From NCBI GenBank assembly GCA_905221605.1, contig CAJNDS010001535.1, positions 547,368 to 611,367 on the forward strand: a stretch of DNA of 64,000 bases, read 5' to 3'. The position numbers were made by a program, and so were the translations under genes. The DNA comes from Symbiodinium natans. Lineage: Eukaryota > Sar > Dinophyceae > Suessiales > Symbiodiniaceae. The notes beneath the pieces are model-generated. The model was given only the letters and a program-made list of their open reading frames with translations. It was not told where the DNA came from and did no database searches. Positions 35,787-44,576 of this stretch are shown here, piece by piece (position 1 is the stretch's first letter; the number at the start of each line of letters is the position of its first letter).

Positions 35787-36257
35787 GAGTCACTATGGCG
35801 GGGCTTGATGCTCAAACCCACTACTCCAGACCGACCCCAGAGCTTCAAACCCACTACCTAAACCTCCAAACCCAGTACCTGTAATGCGAAATCCCCCGCG
35901 CCTGATGCTAGAATGCACCCAACTCCTATAGCCCAAACTTAGGCCAGTGTACCCGAAAGCCAAAATGGACAAAGCTAGGTTTTCCAGGGTTGGGCTCATT
36001 CTTGCGTTTCGCTTGCTGCGCTCATCGACAAGAACGTCGAGATGCGAAGGTCAGCCCTGCGCGCTTTTAATCGCCAGTCTTCTGCAAGTGTTCCATGCTA
36101 CATGTGCTGAGCCCCGGAACATGCTTGCGACATCTGCGGTTCGTTTTGATGCCTGCAGCTGTGTGTGCGTGCCAGTGCAGACAACAACATTGCATGTACA
36201 AAATTCCAAGGACTGCCATGCTGCGAGTTTCATAGCTCAACATTGTCAGTCGCCGCT
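35787..36257. other. Host-like spacer inside the element
   Basis: GC-balanced sequence with no viral character and no array. A short match to the terminal repeat (CCAAAATGGACAA, 35,959-35,971) is the only visible link to the element. Confidence 0.5.
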
Positions 36258-37148
36258 ATGCCGCCCATGTCAAAGCGTCGCAAGGTCCTGAAGGGTCGCA
36301 AGGTCCTGAAGGCAAGACAGTTCATCAAAAAGGCAAATCGTCTTGTTGGGAACACGGAAGAAGCTGCGTCAATGGTGGCGTTGGCGCTGAAGGAGGCGGA
36401 GGCGGAAAAGCAGATGGCGCTGGCGCTGAAGGAGGCGGAGGCGGAAAAGCAGATGGCGCTGGCGCTGAAGGAGGCGGAGGCGGAAAAGCAGATGGCGCTG
36501 GTGAGGAAGGAGGCGGAGATGGCACTGGCGTTGCAAGAGAAGGAGACGGAAATGAAGCTGAAGGCAGTCCAGGACAACATGCAGAAGAAGATTGACATTA
36601 CGAGGCTCAAGTATGTCAACGTCAGCTCAAGATTTTGGCTTGAACTCGTCTTTGAAGACTTTGCCAACTACGCTTGGACGAAGGGCATTCCGAGAGCCAG
36701 CAAATTCTGGGAGAATGCCGGAGGCGTCAACATGAGCAAGGTGAACAAATATCTAGTGTCACACCCTGCTCACTGGCAGGCCTTCTTGAACCATCAGCAG
36801 CTGTGCACAGTCAAGACATTTCCAAAGATACCCGAGATGCTGCTGTATGGTGCCGCGAGTTGTGCCCTCCATCAGCCACTAGCAGGTCTGGTCATTGTGG
36901 AGTTCTCCAGCTGCACGCAGTGGCCAGACTATGTGGAATTGTTCCACGACGTGGGGGAGTTCTACGCCAAGCGGCGTGGCTACCATGTGGAACGCCTGGA
37001 CCTGACAGACGCACATGCCGCCTTGATGGAACAAGGCGTGCTGGGGGTTCGGCAGACCCAGATTGAAGTGCTCACAGTGTGCCGCAAATATGAGCGCAGG
37101 ATGTCCCCGTCACGATTTCTGCCAATTCCAAATTTGTTTCACAGTTGA
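36258..37148 (+). CDS. Unknown 296-residue protein, host-like cargo gene
   Basis: The frame is open from 36,165, but ATG at 36,258 is the better start because a basic, nuclear-localisation-like stretch follows (MPPMSKRRKVLKGRKVLKAR). Residues ~50-90 hold three perfect 13-residue repeats (MALALKEAEAEKQ) plus partial ones, predicted to be coiled coil. The C-terminal ~180 residues look globular, with segments such as RFWLELVFEDFANYAWTKG and LAGLVIVEFSSCTQWPDYVE. I do not recognise the family. Codon use is GC-rich, unlike the AT-rich viral genes that begin 1.2 kb downstream, although the gene lies inside the terminal repeats. It is intact and intronless. It could be captured host cargo, a retrogene inserted into the element, or an accessory gene with host-adapted composition. 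Confidence 0.65.
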   Translation: MPPMSKRRKVLKGRKVLKARQFIKKANRLVGNTEEAASMVALALKEAEAEKQMALALKEAEAEKQMALALKEAEAEKQMALVRKEAEMALALQEKETEMKLKAVQDNMQKKIDITRLKYVNVSSRFWLELVFEDFANYAWTKGIPRASKFWENAGGVNMSKVNKYLVSHPAHWQAFLNHQQLCTVKTFPKIPEMLLYGAASCALHQPLAGLVIVEFSSCTQWPDYVELFHDVGEFYAKRRGYHVERLDLTDAHAALMEQGVLGVRQTQIEVLTVCRKYERRMSPSRFLPIPNLFHS

Positions 37149-37198
37149 GCGGTAGTTGCACATACGCACCCTGAAAATCTTGCCTCGCAGCATGCAAA

Positions 37199-37470
37199 TG
37201 GCCACCCTCAAAACTAGGGCCTCCCACCCTCGAAACTAGGGCCAACAAATTCGAAACTAGGGCCACCCACCCTCGAAACTAGGGCCACCCGCCCTCGAAA
37301 CTAGGGCCACCCACCCTCCAAACTAGGGCCACCCACCCTCAAAACTAGGGCCACCCACCCTCAAAACTAGGGCCACCCACCCTCAAAACCAGGATTCTGA
37401 CCCTCAAAACCAGGATTCTGACCCTCAAAACTAGGGCCACCCACCCTCAAAATTAGGTTTCTGACCCTCA
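37199..37470. repeat. 22-bp tandem repeat
   Basis: About 12 units of AAACTAGGGCCACCCACCCTC with point variants; two units carry CCAGGATTCTGA instead. It lies directly 3' of the 296-residue gene. Confidence 0.9.
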
Positions 37471-37737
37471 AAAGCTAGAAATACAAACTTCAAACTTTCA
37501 GTTCTGATTCTTCAGAATCGCGGTGCGTGTGCTTACGAGGCCTGTTTCGCCATCGTACAGGGCGAAGTGCCAAAGACAAGGTAGAATTAACCAATGGACA
37601 GGTGCAAAAAACCATCAGTCCGAAGTGCCTATTATCTTTCAAAACCCCTAAGGCCCTACCCCCATCATAAAAAACGCGACTTAGCTCCCCGCCAGGTACG
37701 GAAGTGGATAACTGCGACTTCGTGAAGGTTAGCCGTT

Positions 37738-38020
37738 AGGGTTTAGGGTTGAGGGGTTTAGGATTGGCTCTGAAGCCAACTGGAGCGGACGCAGGGGAAA
37801 CCGACTGTTACGCGTTGCTTGGTGTTTTTAGGGTTAAGGTTTTAGGATTTAGGGTTTAGGGGGTTTAGGATATAGGGTTGGCACAGAGTGCCACCGGAGC
37901 GGACGCGGAGAATCCGACTGCTTAACAAAGCATTGCGACGGCCTCAGAAGGCACTTGGAGTTTTAGGGTTTAGGATTTGGGTTTTAGGGTTTTAGAGTTT
38001 CCTCCCTAAATCCCTGTGAA
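37738..38020 (+). repeat. Degenerate telomere-like repeats at the composition boundary
   Basis: Scattered TTTAGGG, TTTAGGATTTAGGG and TTTTAGGG units separated by a ~90-bp sequence that recurs: GAGCGGACGC, then CCGACTG and GCACxxAGxGTTTTAGG, near 37,780 and 37,895. Viral AT-rich sequence starts just after it. Confidence 0.7.
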
Positions 38021-38061
38021 AACCCTAAGGCGTTTGGCACAAATAGTTTGGTCTAAAAAAA

Positions 38062-38330
38062 TAAAGCAAGAAAGCAATCAAAAAACAAAATACGAAAAGT
38101 AAGGTACTGAAGATTTAGGGGCATGAAAAGATACAAAACACAAATAACCTCAATATTTTAATAGTATTTGCATAGTATTTTTACTCTAGTGAACCAAAAA
38201 ACCAGAAAACAGTCAAAAACCAACATACAAAATCTAAGGTACTAAAAATTTAGGGTTTAGGGAATACAAATAACAAATAATATTAATGTTTTAATATTAT
38301 TTGCTTAGTAGTTTTACTCTAGTAAATCAG
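38062..38330. repeat. 133-bp imperfect tandem duplication
   Basis: Two copies (about 38,062-38,195 and 38,196-38,330) share AAGGTACT, a TTTAGGG remnant, AATATTTTAATA-type tracts and TTTTACTCTAGT. The second copy contains the last codons of the adjacent minus-strand gene (stop at 38,314), so the first copy is a duplicated gene tail. Confidence 0.65.
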
Positions 38331-38853
38331 AATCTGGTTCATCAAACACTCTTCTTATAATCTTGTTAAAATCTCTTCTTGCTGTAGCTACATCAAGTTT
38401 TAAATGATACTCAATATAAGTTTTGATTTCATTATGATCTTTGCAATCCATTATTTGACTAAATAATCTTTCAAGCTTTCTGTGTCTCTTGGGCGTTATA
38501 TTCTTAATGATTTTCTGAACTATGTCATAACATGGGAAACTTTCACATACACGAAAAATCAACTTATCAACATTATATAAACACAAATCATTTGTTTCAA
38601 TTCGTTCTTTTAGTACTTTCTCTGCTTTAACTTTCTTATCACAGTGATAGCAACGATAAGCAAAATTATGAATGTTACTGAGAATGTTCTCCGGTAGTGG
38701 AAACTCGCTTAACACACAATACATGTCATGTTGTTTATAGTCGTTGCACTTACAATTCTTTCTTACAAGTTTGCTATTTGTTATATAATCTTGCACTTTA
38801 ATGACATCCAAGAATTGATTAATGATTTCCTCCTGTTCTTGTTCACTGAACAT
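38314..38853 (-). CDS. Unknown 179-residue viral protein with cysteine pairs
   Basis: First viral gene after the host-like left segment. No family recognised. The N-terminal third contains two cysteine clusters, NCKCNDYKQHDMYC (about residues 34-47) and YRCYHCDKK (about 68-76), which together could form a zinc site. The rest is charged and helical. The start is supported by the conserved upstream element at 38,879-38,905 and a TATA-like TTAATATATTATAAT tract. The last codons are duplicated downstream within a 133-bp tandem repeat. It lies in the same orientation as the integrase, with about 45 bp between them. Confidence 0.75.
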   Translation of the reverse strand: MFSEQEQEEIINQFLDVIKVQDYITNSKLVRKNCKCNDYKQHDMYCVLSEFPLPENILSNIHNFAYRCYHCDKKVKAEKVLKERIETNDLCLYNVDKLIFRVCESFPCYDIVQKIIKNITPKRHRKLERLFSQIMDCKDHNEIKTYIEYHLKLDVATARRDFNKIIRRVFDEPDSDLLE

Positions 38854-38878
38854 TTCTATTATAATATATTAAGTTGTC

Positions 38879-38905
38879 ATTTCTTTAAGTGTGTTTCTTA
38901 AGAAA
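38879..38905 (-). promoter_or_regulatory. Conserved upstream motif of the 179-residue gene
   Basis: On the minus strand: TTTCTTAAGAAA, then CACACTTAAAGAAAT, then TTAATATATTATAAT, then the ATG. The same order of blocks precedes three other genes (40,176 minus, 40,324 plus, 56,160 plus). Confidence 0.65.
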
Positions 38906-39818
38906 CCTTTAACAACTCATGTCGCAAGTATGACCTATTCTCATCGTCCAAATGATAATATTTTTGTCCTAATTTCTGCTCAATCTTAGTGACTTGATGG
39001 ATTGTTTTATTCCAGGGTGATGTATGTTCTTTGTCACTTATACCTTTCTTTCTCATTATCTTGACGTTGTCGCCTTCGTCTATCTCAGGGTATGTTCTGC
39101 TACGCTTTGCGTTTATGCTTAAAACCAGTTTTACTTTCAATTCATTTTTTGGTAAACGTGCATCCTTTGGAGTCAGATTATGGGATGAATGTATAACTTT
39201 ATTATTATATGTCAACAGTATTTCAAAGTCATAATCAGTCCATTGAATATTTTCTTTGCCTTTTTTCTTATCTGCTTCAACACGCTTGAATAACTTATCT
39301 TTGTAGGTTTTAATGAAGCGTTCTGCAAACGCTTGATGTCCACGAGTTCTATGAATCTCAATTTTTTCGTCCTCCAGAAACTCCATTATGGGTTTACTGT
39401 ATAAACTACCTTCCTTATCTGAATATAACATGCGTGGTTTCTTATCCATTTTGTTTAATCCTTCCATGAGACCTGCTAAAACATCTGGTGGCTGTTTGCT
39501 CTTAATTGGTATAACAGTTGCATATTTAGTGAATATGTCAATAAGCACTAAACCTATTCTAAACTTTTGGTTTTCTAAGTCGTTGCTAGATATGAAAAAC
39601 AAATCAAGTTGAAACTCAAAATACGGATGCGGTGCTACATAACTATTTTGACCTCTTGGTTTCCTTTTCTCTTCTACGTTTCTCTTGAAAAAATCCTCAA
39701 CATCAGCCATTGTAATCGTTTTATCTTTGGCTTTTGCATCCTTCAAGGTGTTAGCCCTACTTCCAAATCCCGAACGGTCATAATAAACAGCATCAATTAT
39801 TTTCTGCTTCTCGCTCAT
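38898..39818 (-). CDS. Retroviral-type (rve) DDE integrase
   Basis: 306 residues, the expected size for a Polinton integrase. It catalyses strand transfer of the element ends into the host chromosome. Catalytic acidic residues fit D72 (FEFQLDLFFI), D134 (MLYSDKEGSLY) and E166 (HQAFAERFIKTYKDKL); the D134-E166 spacing (31 residues) is slightly short of the classical 35. The C-terminal ~70 residues (GDNVKI, PWNKTIHQVTKIEQ, then YYHLDDENRSYLRHELLKV) match the SH3-like C-terminal domain typical of these enzymes. Residues 1-55 replace the usual HHCC zinc finger, which I do not see. The frame is intact. The 5-bp target duplication at the element ends is consistent with this enzyme. Confidence 0.9.
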   Translation of the reverse strand: MSEKQKIIDAVYYDRSGFGSRANTLKDAKAKDKTITMADVEDFFKRNVEEKRKPRGQNSYVAPHPYFEFQLDLFFISSNDLENQKFRIGLVLIDIFTKYATVIPIKSKQPPDVLAGLMEGLNKMDKKPRMLYSDKEGSLYSKPIMEFLEDEKIEIHRTRGHQAFAERFIKTYKDKLFKRVEADKKKGKENIQWTDYDFEILLTYNNKVIHSSHNLTPKDARLPKNELKVKLVLSINAKRSRTYPEIDEGDNVKIMRKKGISDKEHTSPWNKTIHQVTKIEQKLGQKYYHLDDENRSYLRHELLKVS

Positions 39819-39837
39819 ATAAATAAGTAAGAAAAAT

Positions 39838-39863
39838 AATAATAATTTTACAAAATTATTATT
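39838..39863. terminator. A/T hairpin 3' of the 105-residue gene
   Basis: A 12-bp perfect inverted repeat AATAATAATTTT/AAAATTATTATT with a 2-nt loop overlaps the stop codon of the minus-strand gene at 39,859. It is one of several such hairpins at gene ends in the element. Confidence 0.5.
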
Positions 39864-40176
39864 TCTCTTCTTCTGGCTCTTCCTCAGGAATCACCGTTAT
39901 CACCTTGCAGTTTTTCATTGTGTATTTCGTTCCTTTCTTTTTACTTGCTAGTGCTTCTGCCTTCTGTTCTGGTGTCAACTTCACGACTGAAATATCTATA
40001 CCATTTTCGGCTATGTATTTCTCCATCTTCTTCTTCTTCTCCAGATACCTATCTCTTGAAGCCCTTTTCTTATCTAAATACTCTTTGTCTTCACGCCTTT
40101 TGTTATAATACAGCCTATTGTACAATGCCAGTTGTTCACGGATTTCGTCTATTGTCATATCTTCAGGTTTTGTCAT
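39859..40176 (-). CDS. Small basic coiled-coil protein, unknown
   Basis: 105 residues. The first 60 are highly charged and predicted helical (YYNKRREDKEYLDKKRASRD), the middle is KLTPEQKAEALASKKKGTKY, and the tail is acidic (PEEEPEEEK). No family recognised. It shares a divergent promoter region of ~147 bp with the polymerase/helicase gene; both sides carry the TTAAAGAAAT motif, so the two are probably expressed together, perhaps early. Confidence 0.7.
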   Translation of the reverse strand: MTKPEDMTIDEIREQLALYNRLYYNKRREDKEYLDKKRASRDRYLEKKKKMEKYIAENGIDISVVKLTPEQKAEALASKKKGTKYTMKNCKVITVIPEEEPEEEK

Positions 40177-40195
40177 TTTACTATATATATATAAT

Positions 40196-40219
40196 ATTTC
40201 TTTAAGTGCTTTTTCTTAA
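40196..40219 (-). promoter_or_regulatory. Conserved upstream motif (105-residue gene)
   Basis: Minus-strand order TTAAGAAAAAG, CACTTAAAGAAAT, then a TATATATATA tract before the ATG. Confidence 0.65.
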
Positions 40220-40263
40220 CACTATAATCTTATTTGATTTTCAATCAGTCTAAAAAAGTCTTC

Positions 40264-40285
40264 AGAAAAACACATTTAAAGAAAT
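40264..40285 (+). promoter_or_regulatory. Conserved upstream motif (polymerase/helicase gene)
   Basis: CAGAAAAA followed by CACATTTAAAGAAAT, then TTAATATATATATATTG before ATG 40,324. It is a mirror of the element at 40,196-40,219, forming a divergent pair. Confidence 0.65.
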
Positions 40286-40323
40286 ATTTTTATTATAAAA
40301 TTAATATATATATATTGTAATTT

Positions 40324-43300
40324 ATGACTAAAGCTATACAGAGAAATATCACTGCTTTAGAAGCAGTGTACGACAATTACAAAAAACGCTTTAACAAAGC
40401 AACCAAGGAAAAAGTCAGAAACATCATAGACTTATATTCTGAAAGAAAGATAGCCCAGTTTACAACAGCCGACAATTTAATAAGAAAATTTATCACATCC
40501 AAGACACCAAAGGACAAAGAAAAGGCAGAAAAAGAATACAACAAGATTTATGACAAACATAAGGATAAACCCAGACTGGGTGAAAGAATGGAAGAAACAA
40601 AACAAGAGAACAAGAGAACTGGAAGAACCAATCCTAGAAAAAAGCATGACTATTCGATGACAGTGGCGTTTTTTAGATACAAAACGGACACCAACACACA
40701 GAAAACAGCATTTTATGACAAAGCAGGTAAGCCCTTAGTGCCATTGTTTATAGGAGAAAGTATAAGGCACACAGCAAGCGTTAACACCACATCGTATGTT
40801 GAAAACCTTGTTGGTAGAAAAGTGTTTGGAAGCTACGACAAGAGGCTTTTCATAAAATTACTATTGGACTTACAAAGAGACCCGTCCATATTGGGAGTCA
40901 TCGGCTTCGTGATAGATTATATAGATTGTATTAAAGTATATGAAGTTGATAGGGTAGATGGTGATTCAGATTTTAATCCAAATCGTGAAAACCTAAGGGA
41001 TGCCACTAATGTGAGCATGTATCATAATTATATTCAGACCCCTTTGAATCCAGAGTACGAGACACTAAAGGAAGCCATTAAAGTTGAACATTATCAGGAT
41101 AACGTGTGTTGGATTAATACTTTAACGGATTATTACAAAAATACTTTTATGGGTGACAAGAAGAGAGAGAAGAACAAGCTAACAAGAGAAAGTATTTTAA
41201 AACTCATAAATCAAACAGAAGATGATTTTACAACCAACGGGGCTAGCCTTGATGATATGACCAAGGTGTTTGAACATTTTAAGATTCAAGTTAGGGTATA
41301 TGACGTTTTTAACAATCTGGTGTATCAGTACGACCCCGAGAAGCGAGACCATCACATACAAACACTGTATGCAATAATTAAGAACAACCACATTTACACG
41401 GTGAATGATAATTTAAGTTCGTTGAAGCAAATGTTACCAAAGAATTCCAATTATGACATTTATGTGAAGGCTTCGTCGGATTACCATTTAAATGAGAAGT
41501 CCACACCAGTTGAGTGTAAAATGATAGCATCATTGGATGACATCAGAAAACACACAGAGGAAGACCAATATACCCTAATATATGACGGAAATGATTTAAC
41601 AAAGCTGTTTTATGAATCTAAACAGGCAGGTTATGAACCACAGGTTAAGTTCAGTGGTTGCATCGTGTCTGAGTTGAATTTTAGGTTTTATATCAATAAA
41701 AGACTCATCAAGTACAAGGTCAAAACGCAGAACCTTGTAACAAATTCAATTGATGGTTCTATCTGTGTCAGGACAGAAAATATTTATAATAGAATGTCTA
41801 AAGCAATGTACGATTTCAACAAAGCACTGTTTAACCCCTTGCATAAATCCTATTACAACGAGGTAGACATGCAAATCCTCCAGGAGTGTAAAACCGTAAA
41901 CCCAGCAGGTGAGACAAATAAATATTATCATATATATTCTGTACAGCGTGATACCTTTGATAAATATTTCTTTACAACAGAGTCCTGTGTAGAGATAGAT
42001 GTCCGAAAGGCATTCACACACGCATTTAATCAGATGACCGAGATACCAGTGTTTACGCAATTTGATGTGTGGAAGCCTTACAAGAAGGAATATAAAATAG
42101 AATCATTTCACCCACTGACCTTATATTTAGTTAAGAGTAATGGTCAGGCAATGTTTTTCAACAAAACCTACTGTTTAGTATACGGACAGTTTTTAAAGCA
42201 TTTACACAAAAAATGCAAAATATTATATTATAAAGAACCTTCTAGAGTTTATAATGTTGATTACAAGAAGATTGTCAATAAACTGTGGGCTACCGAGATA
42301 TCTGACAGAGCACCGGAGGACATTAGAACCAAAAAAATAATTGCGAATGTAAACTTCGGTTTACTGGAAAAGAGTACAAATATATCATCTAAAAGTTATA
42401 CCTTCAATGGTTTAAGGGAGGCATTATATTATCAGAATCTTGTCGGAGGTAGAATAAACAAGTTATCTGTAGACAAACCTGAATTAGTAGAAGATGATGA
42501 AGAAGAAGATGCGTGGAAAACTGTTTATACAGAATTGGACGAAAAATATTACTGTCTGACTGTATCGGATAGGGCCACCTTAAGAAATGGATTTATATAC
42601 ATAAAAGAGCTATTAGTACAATACCATAATTTGAAGATGTACCAAGATTATCTAAAGTTAGTGGAGAATAATGTGGATGTCTGGAGTGTCAAAACAGATG
42701 CTTTTGTAATCAGAAGGGAACACCTAAGGAGAGCAAAGAAGGCGCTAGACTTTAACGAAGAGATAGGCGGATGGAGACACGAGAAGGGCAAACAACTTTT
42801 AGAACCAAGGGGTAAATTAGAACAAAAGCCCAATCAATTAGCACCCATACCAGTATACAAAAATGAGACCAGACATGTAAAGGATGAATGGGACACAGAG
42901 GCTATAGCAAAGGATATAATAAATCATAGTCCTTTGATGATTAGAAGTAAATACGCTGGAGGAGGTAAAAGTCATATAGCCAAACATTTCAGTAAATTAG
43001 GATATAATACTTTGTTTGTAGTACCACAAAATAGCTTATCTCAAAACATAGACGATGACGCGGTGACTACCAAGAAGTTTTTTTCAGTACCAGTGGGCGA
43101 TGGTGAGAAGTTGCCAGAGTTTGACCACAGTGACTACGATGTAGTGGTTTTTGATGAGATTTTTATGAATGGCTTGCATATGCTTAATAGAATCAGACAG
43201 TTTGTTAATATGAATCCTAATAAGATAATTATAGGGGCTGGTGATACAAAACAGTTACCGCCCATCGAAGACTTAACTAATACCAGAAAGCCAGACGAAT

Positions 43301-44226
43301 ATGCAGATGAGTGTATAAATCAGATATTTAAGTACAATATTTTATTAACAGTTTGCAAAAGATTAGGTGGGAAAGACGACCCTAAAGCAAATGAAAACAG
43401 AAAAATATTAAATAATATGTATGATGATATGTGGCTACATAAGCTTCCACTTGATGACTTCGTAAGGAAATACTTCAAAACGACAGACGATGTAACGCAA
43501 TCTCATAACAACATAGCCTATACGAACATGAGGTGTCTGTATGTGTCTAATCAGATACGAAAACACATAGGTAAGAAAAATAAGTATGAAGTGGGTGAGA
43601 CACTGATATGTAGAGTCTATAAGAAGTTCGGAAGTAAACGATTTAATGTTAACTATCGGTTTAAAATCGTTAGTTTAAATAATAACGCAGTGATACTAGA
43701 AAATGTTAAGTCAAAGGAACAGTATAACACAGATATCTTTACCTTAGATAAGCATTTTAGATACGACTACTGCACCACGTGCCATTCTGCACAAGGTGCT
43801 TCAATCAATGGTAAGATCATAATACACGAGTGGAATAAGAAGCACTTGGTGACTCGTGAGTGGATATGGTGTGCCTTGACAAGAAGCACTGATTTTAATG
43901 ATGTGTTATTTTACGAGAGTGAAACGGATAAAACAGAACTGACAGAAGAGAATCTAAACCGATACATAAACAACAAAATCAGAAACTACAAACTGCAAGA
44001 TGAAAGGGCAAACAGGAAAATAAATTCAAAAAAATATGTTACTCCAGAATGGTTTATTAAACGAATTAACGGTAATTGTTGTAATTGTGGTTGTCGGTTT
44101 GAGTTTGAAGTCAAAAATGGATATCTCACCAATACCATAACGGCACAACGAAAAGACAACGAGTTTTCACACCACATAGACAACTGTGAGGCTTGGTGTT
44201 ACTATTGTAACTGTAGCGCAAAATAG
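40324..44226 (+). CDS. Family-B-like DNA polymerase fused to SF1 helicase
   Basis: 1300 residues, intact. Residues ~255-365 (DNVCWINTLTDYYKNT, later HHIQTLYAIIKNNHIYTVND) resemble the Cys/His region preceding protein-primed polymerases of Polintons (weak). Palm-like motifs follow: A at D559 (EIDVRKAF), B at 670-684 (KKIIANVNFGLLEKS) and C at D792 (SVKTDAFVI, in place of the usual DTD). I could not identify the DxE exonuclease motif. Residues ~870-1200 form an SF1 (Pif1/RecD-like) helicase: Walker A GGGKS (879-883), Walker B VVVFDE (941-945), motif III GAGDTKQLPP (971-980), and HSAQGAS plus ALTRS near 1154-1188. The tail (1250-1300) is Cys/His-rich (CCNCGC, then SHHIDN and CYYCN), zinc-ribbon or HNH-like. 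It presumably replicates the element. The helicase call is strong; the polymerase call is moderate because the motifs are divergent. Confidence 0.82.
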   Translation: MTKAIQRNITALEAVYDNYKKRFNKATKEKVRNIIDLYSERKIAQFTTADNLIRKFITSKTPKDKEKAEKEYNKIYDKHKDKPRLGERMEETKQENKRTGRTNPRKKHDYSMTVAFFRYKTDTNTQKTAFYDKAGKPLVPLFIGESIRHTASVNTTSYVENLVGRKVFGSYDKRLFIKLLLDLQRDPSILGVIGFVIDYIDCIKVYEVDRVDGDSDFNPNRENLRDATNVSMYHNYIQTPLNPEYETLKEAIKVEHYQDNVCWINTLTDYYKNTFMGDKKREKNKLTRESILKLINQTEDDFTTNGASLDDMTKVFEHFKIQVRVYDVFNNLVYQYDPEKRDHHIQTLYAIIKNNHIYTVNDNLSSLKQMLPKNSNYDIYVKASSDYHLNEKSTPVECKMIASLDDIRKHTEEDQYTLIYDGNDLTKLFYESKQAGYEPQVKFSGCIVSELNFRFYINKRLIKYKVKTQNLVTNSIDGSICVRTENIYNRMSKAMYDFNKALFNPLHKSYYNEVDMQILQECKTVNPAGETNKYYHIYSVQRDTFDKYFFTTESCVEIDVRKAFTHAFNQMTEIPVFTQFDVWKPYKKEYKIESFHPLTLYLVKSNGQAMFFNKTYCLVYGQFLKHLHKKCKILYYKEPSRVYNVDYKKIVNKLWATEISDRAPEDIRTKKIIANVNFGLLEKSTNISSKSYTFNGLREALYYQNLVGGRINKLSVDKPELVEDDEEEDAWKTVYTELDEKYYCLTVSDRATLRNGFIYIKELLVQYHNLKMYQDYLKLVENNVDVWSVKTDAFVIRREHLRRAKKALDFNEEIGGWRHEKGKQLLEPRGKLEQKPNQLAPIPVYKNETRHVKDEWDTEAIAKDIINHSPLMIRSKYAGGGKSHIAKHFSKLGYNTLFVVPQNSLSQNIDDDAVTTKKFFSVPVGDGEKLPEFDHSDYDVVVFDEIFMNGLHMLNRIRQFVNMNPNKIIIGAGDTKQLPPIEDLTNTRKPDEYADECINQIFKYNILLTVCKRLGGKDDPKANENRKILNNMYDDMWLHKLPLDDFVRKYFKTTDDVTQSHNNIAYTNMRCLYVSNQIRKHIGKKNKYEVGETLICRVYKKFGSKRFNVNYRFKIVSLNNNAVILENVKSKEQYNTDIFTLDKHFRYDYCTTCHSAQGASINGKIIIHEWNKKHLVTREWIWCALTRSTDFNDVLFYESETDKTELTEENLNRYINNKIRNYKLQDERANRKINSKKYVTPEWFIKRINGNCCNCGCRFEFEVKNGYLTNTITAQRKDNEFSHHIDNCEAWCYYCNCSAK

Positions 44227-44256
44227 AAATTAATTAGTTAATTTTTATTTTACGCT

Positions 44257-44559
44257 TTATTTACTCATTGTTATTCTTAACTTTGGAAACTCACGTTCAA
44301 TTGCGTTTATTGCTTCCTTATAAGTAGGCTTCCTCCACAGAAGATGGTATGACCAAAACCCAGCAGTTCCATAATCCTTCCAATCTTGATTACCGCTTCC
44401 ATGTCTGGCTACATAACTTTGTCTTCGTTTATTGTCCAGATGTCCTTCTGTAAAATGGTCATAGCCTTTAGCGCCAAATAAAACAGTTTTTCTGTCGTCT
44501 ATCCTTGCTTCAAATTTCTTATCATTATTACTACTTTTCTTAATTACTATTTGTACCAT
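44257..44559 (-). CDS. DUF5754-like small protein
   Basis: 100 residues, intact. The motif order (FGAKGYDHFTEGHLD, RRQSYVARH, then TAGFWSYHLLWRKPTYKEAI) is that of a small conserved family of large and mid-size eukaryotic DNA viruses that I recall as DUF5754; its function is unknown. It is the last gene of a minus-strand block with the 408-, 113- and 217-residue genes and the penton gene, spaced by 17-40 bp, so possibly a structural or assembly role. It is convergent with the polymerase gene, with 30 bp of A/T-rich DNA between. Confidence 0.7.
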   Translation of the reverse strand: MVQIVIKKSSNNDKKFEARIDDRKTVLFGAKGYDHFTEGHLDNKRRQSYVARHGSGNQDWKDYGTAGFWSYHLLWRKPTYKEAINAIEREFPKLRITMSK

Positions 44560-44576
44560 TATTATTTACTTAGATT

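Noticed and set aside
36230-36667. Antisense frame of 145 codons opposite the 296-residue gene
   Set aside because: Its Ser/Ala/Phe repeats are only the complement of the KEAEAEKQ repeats.
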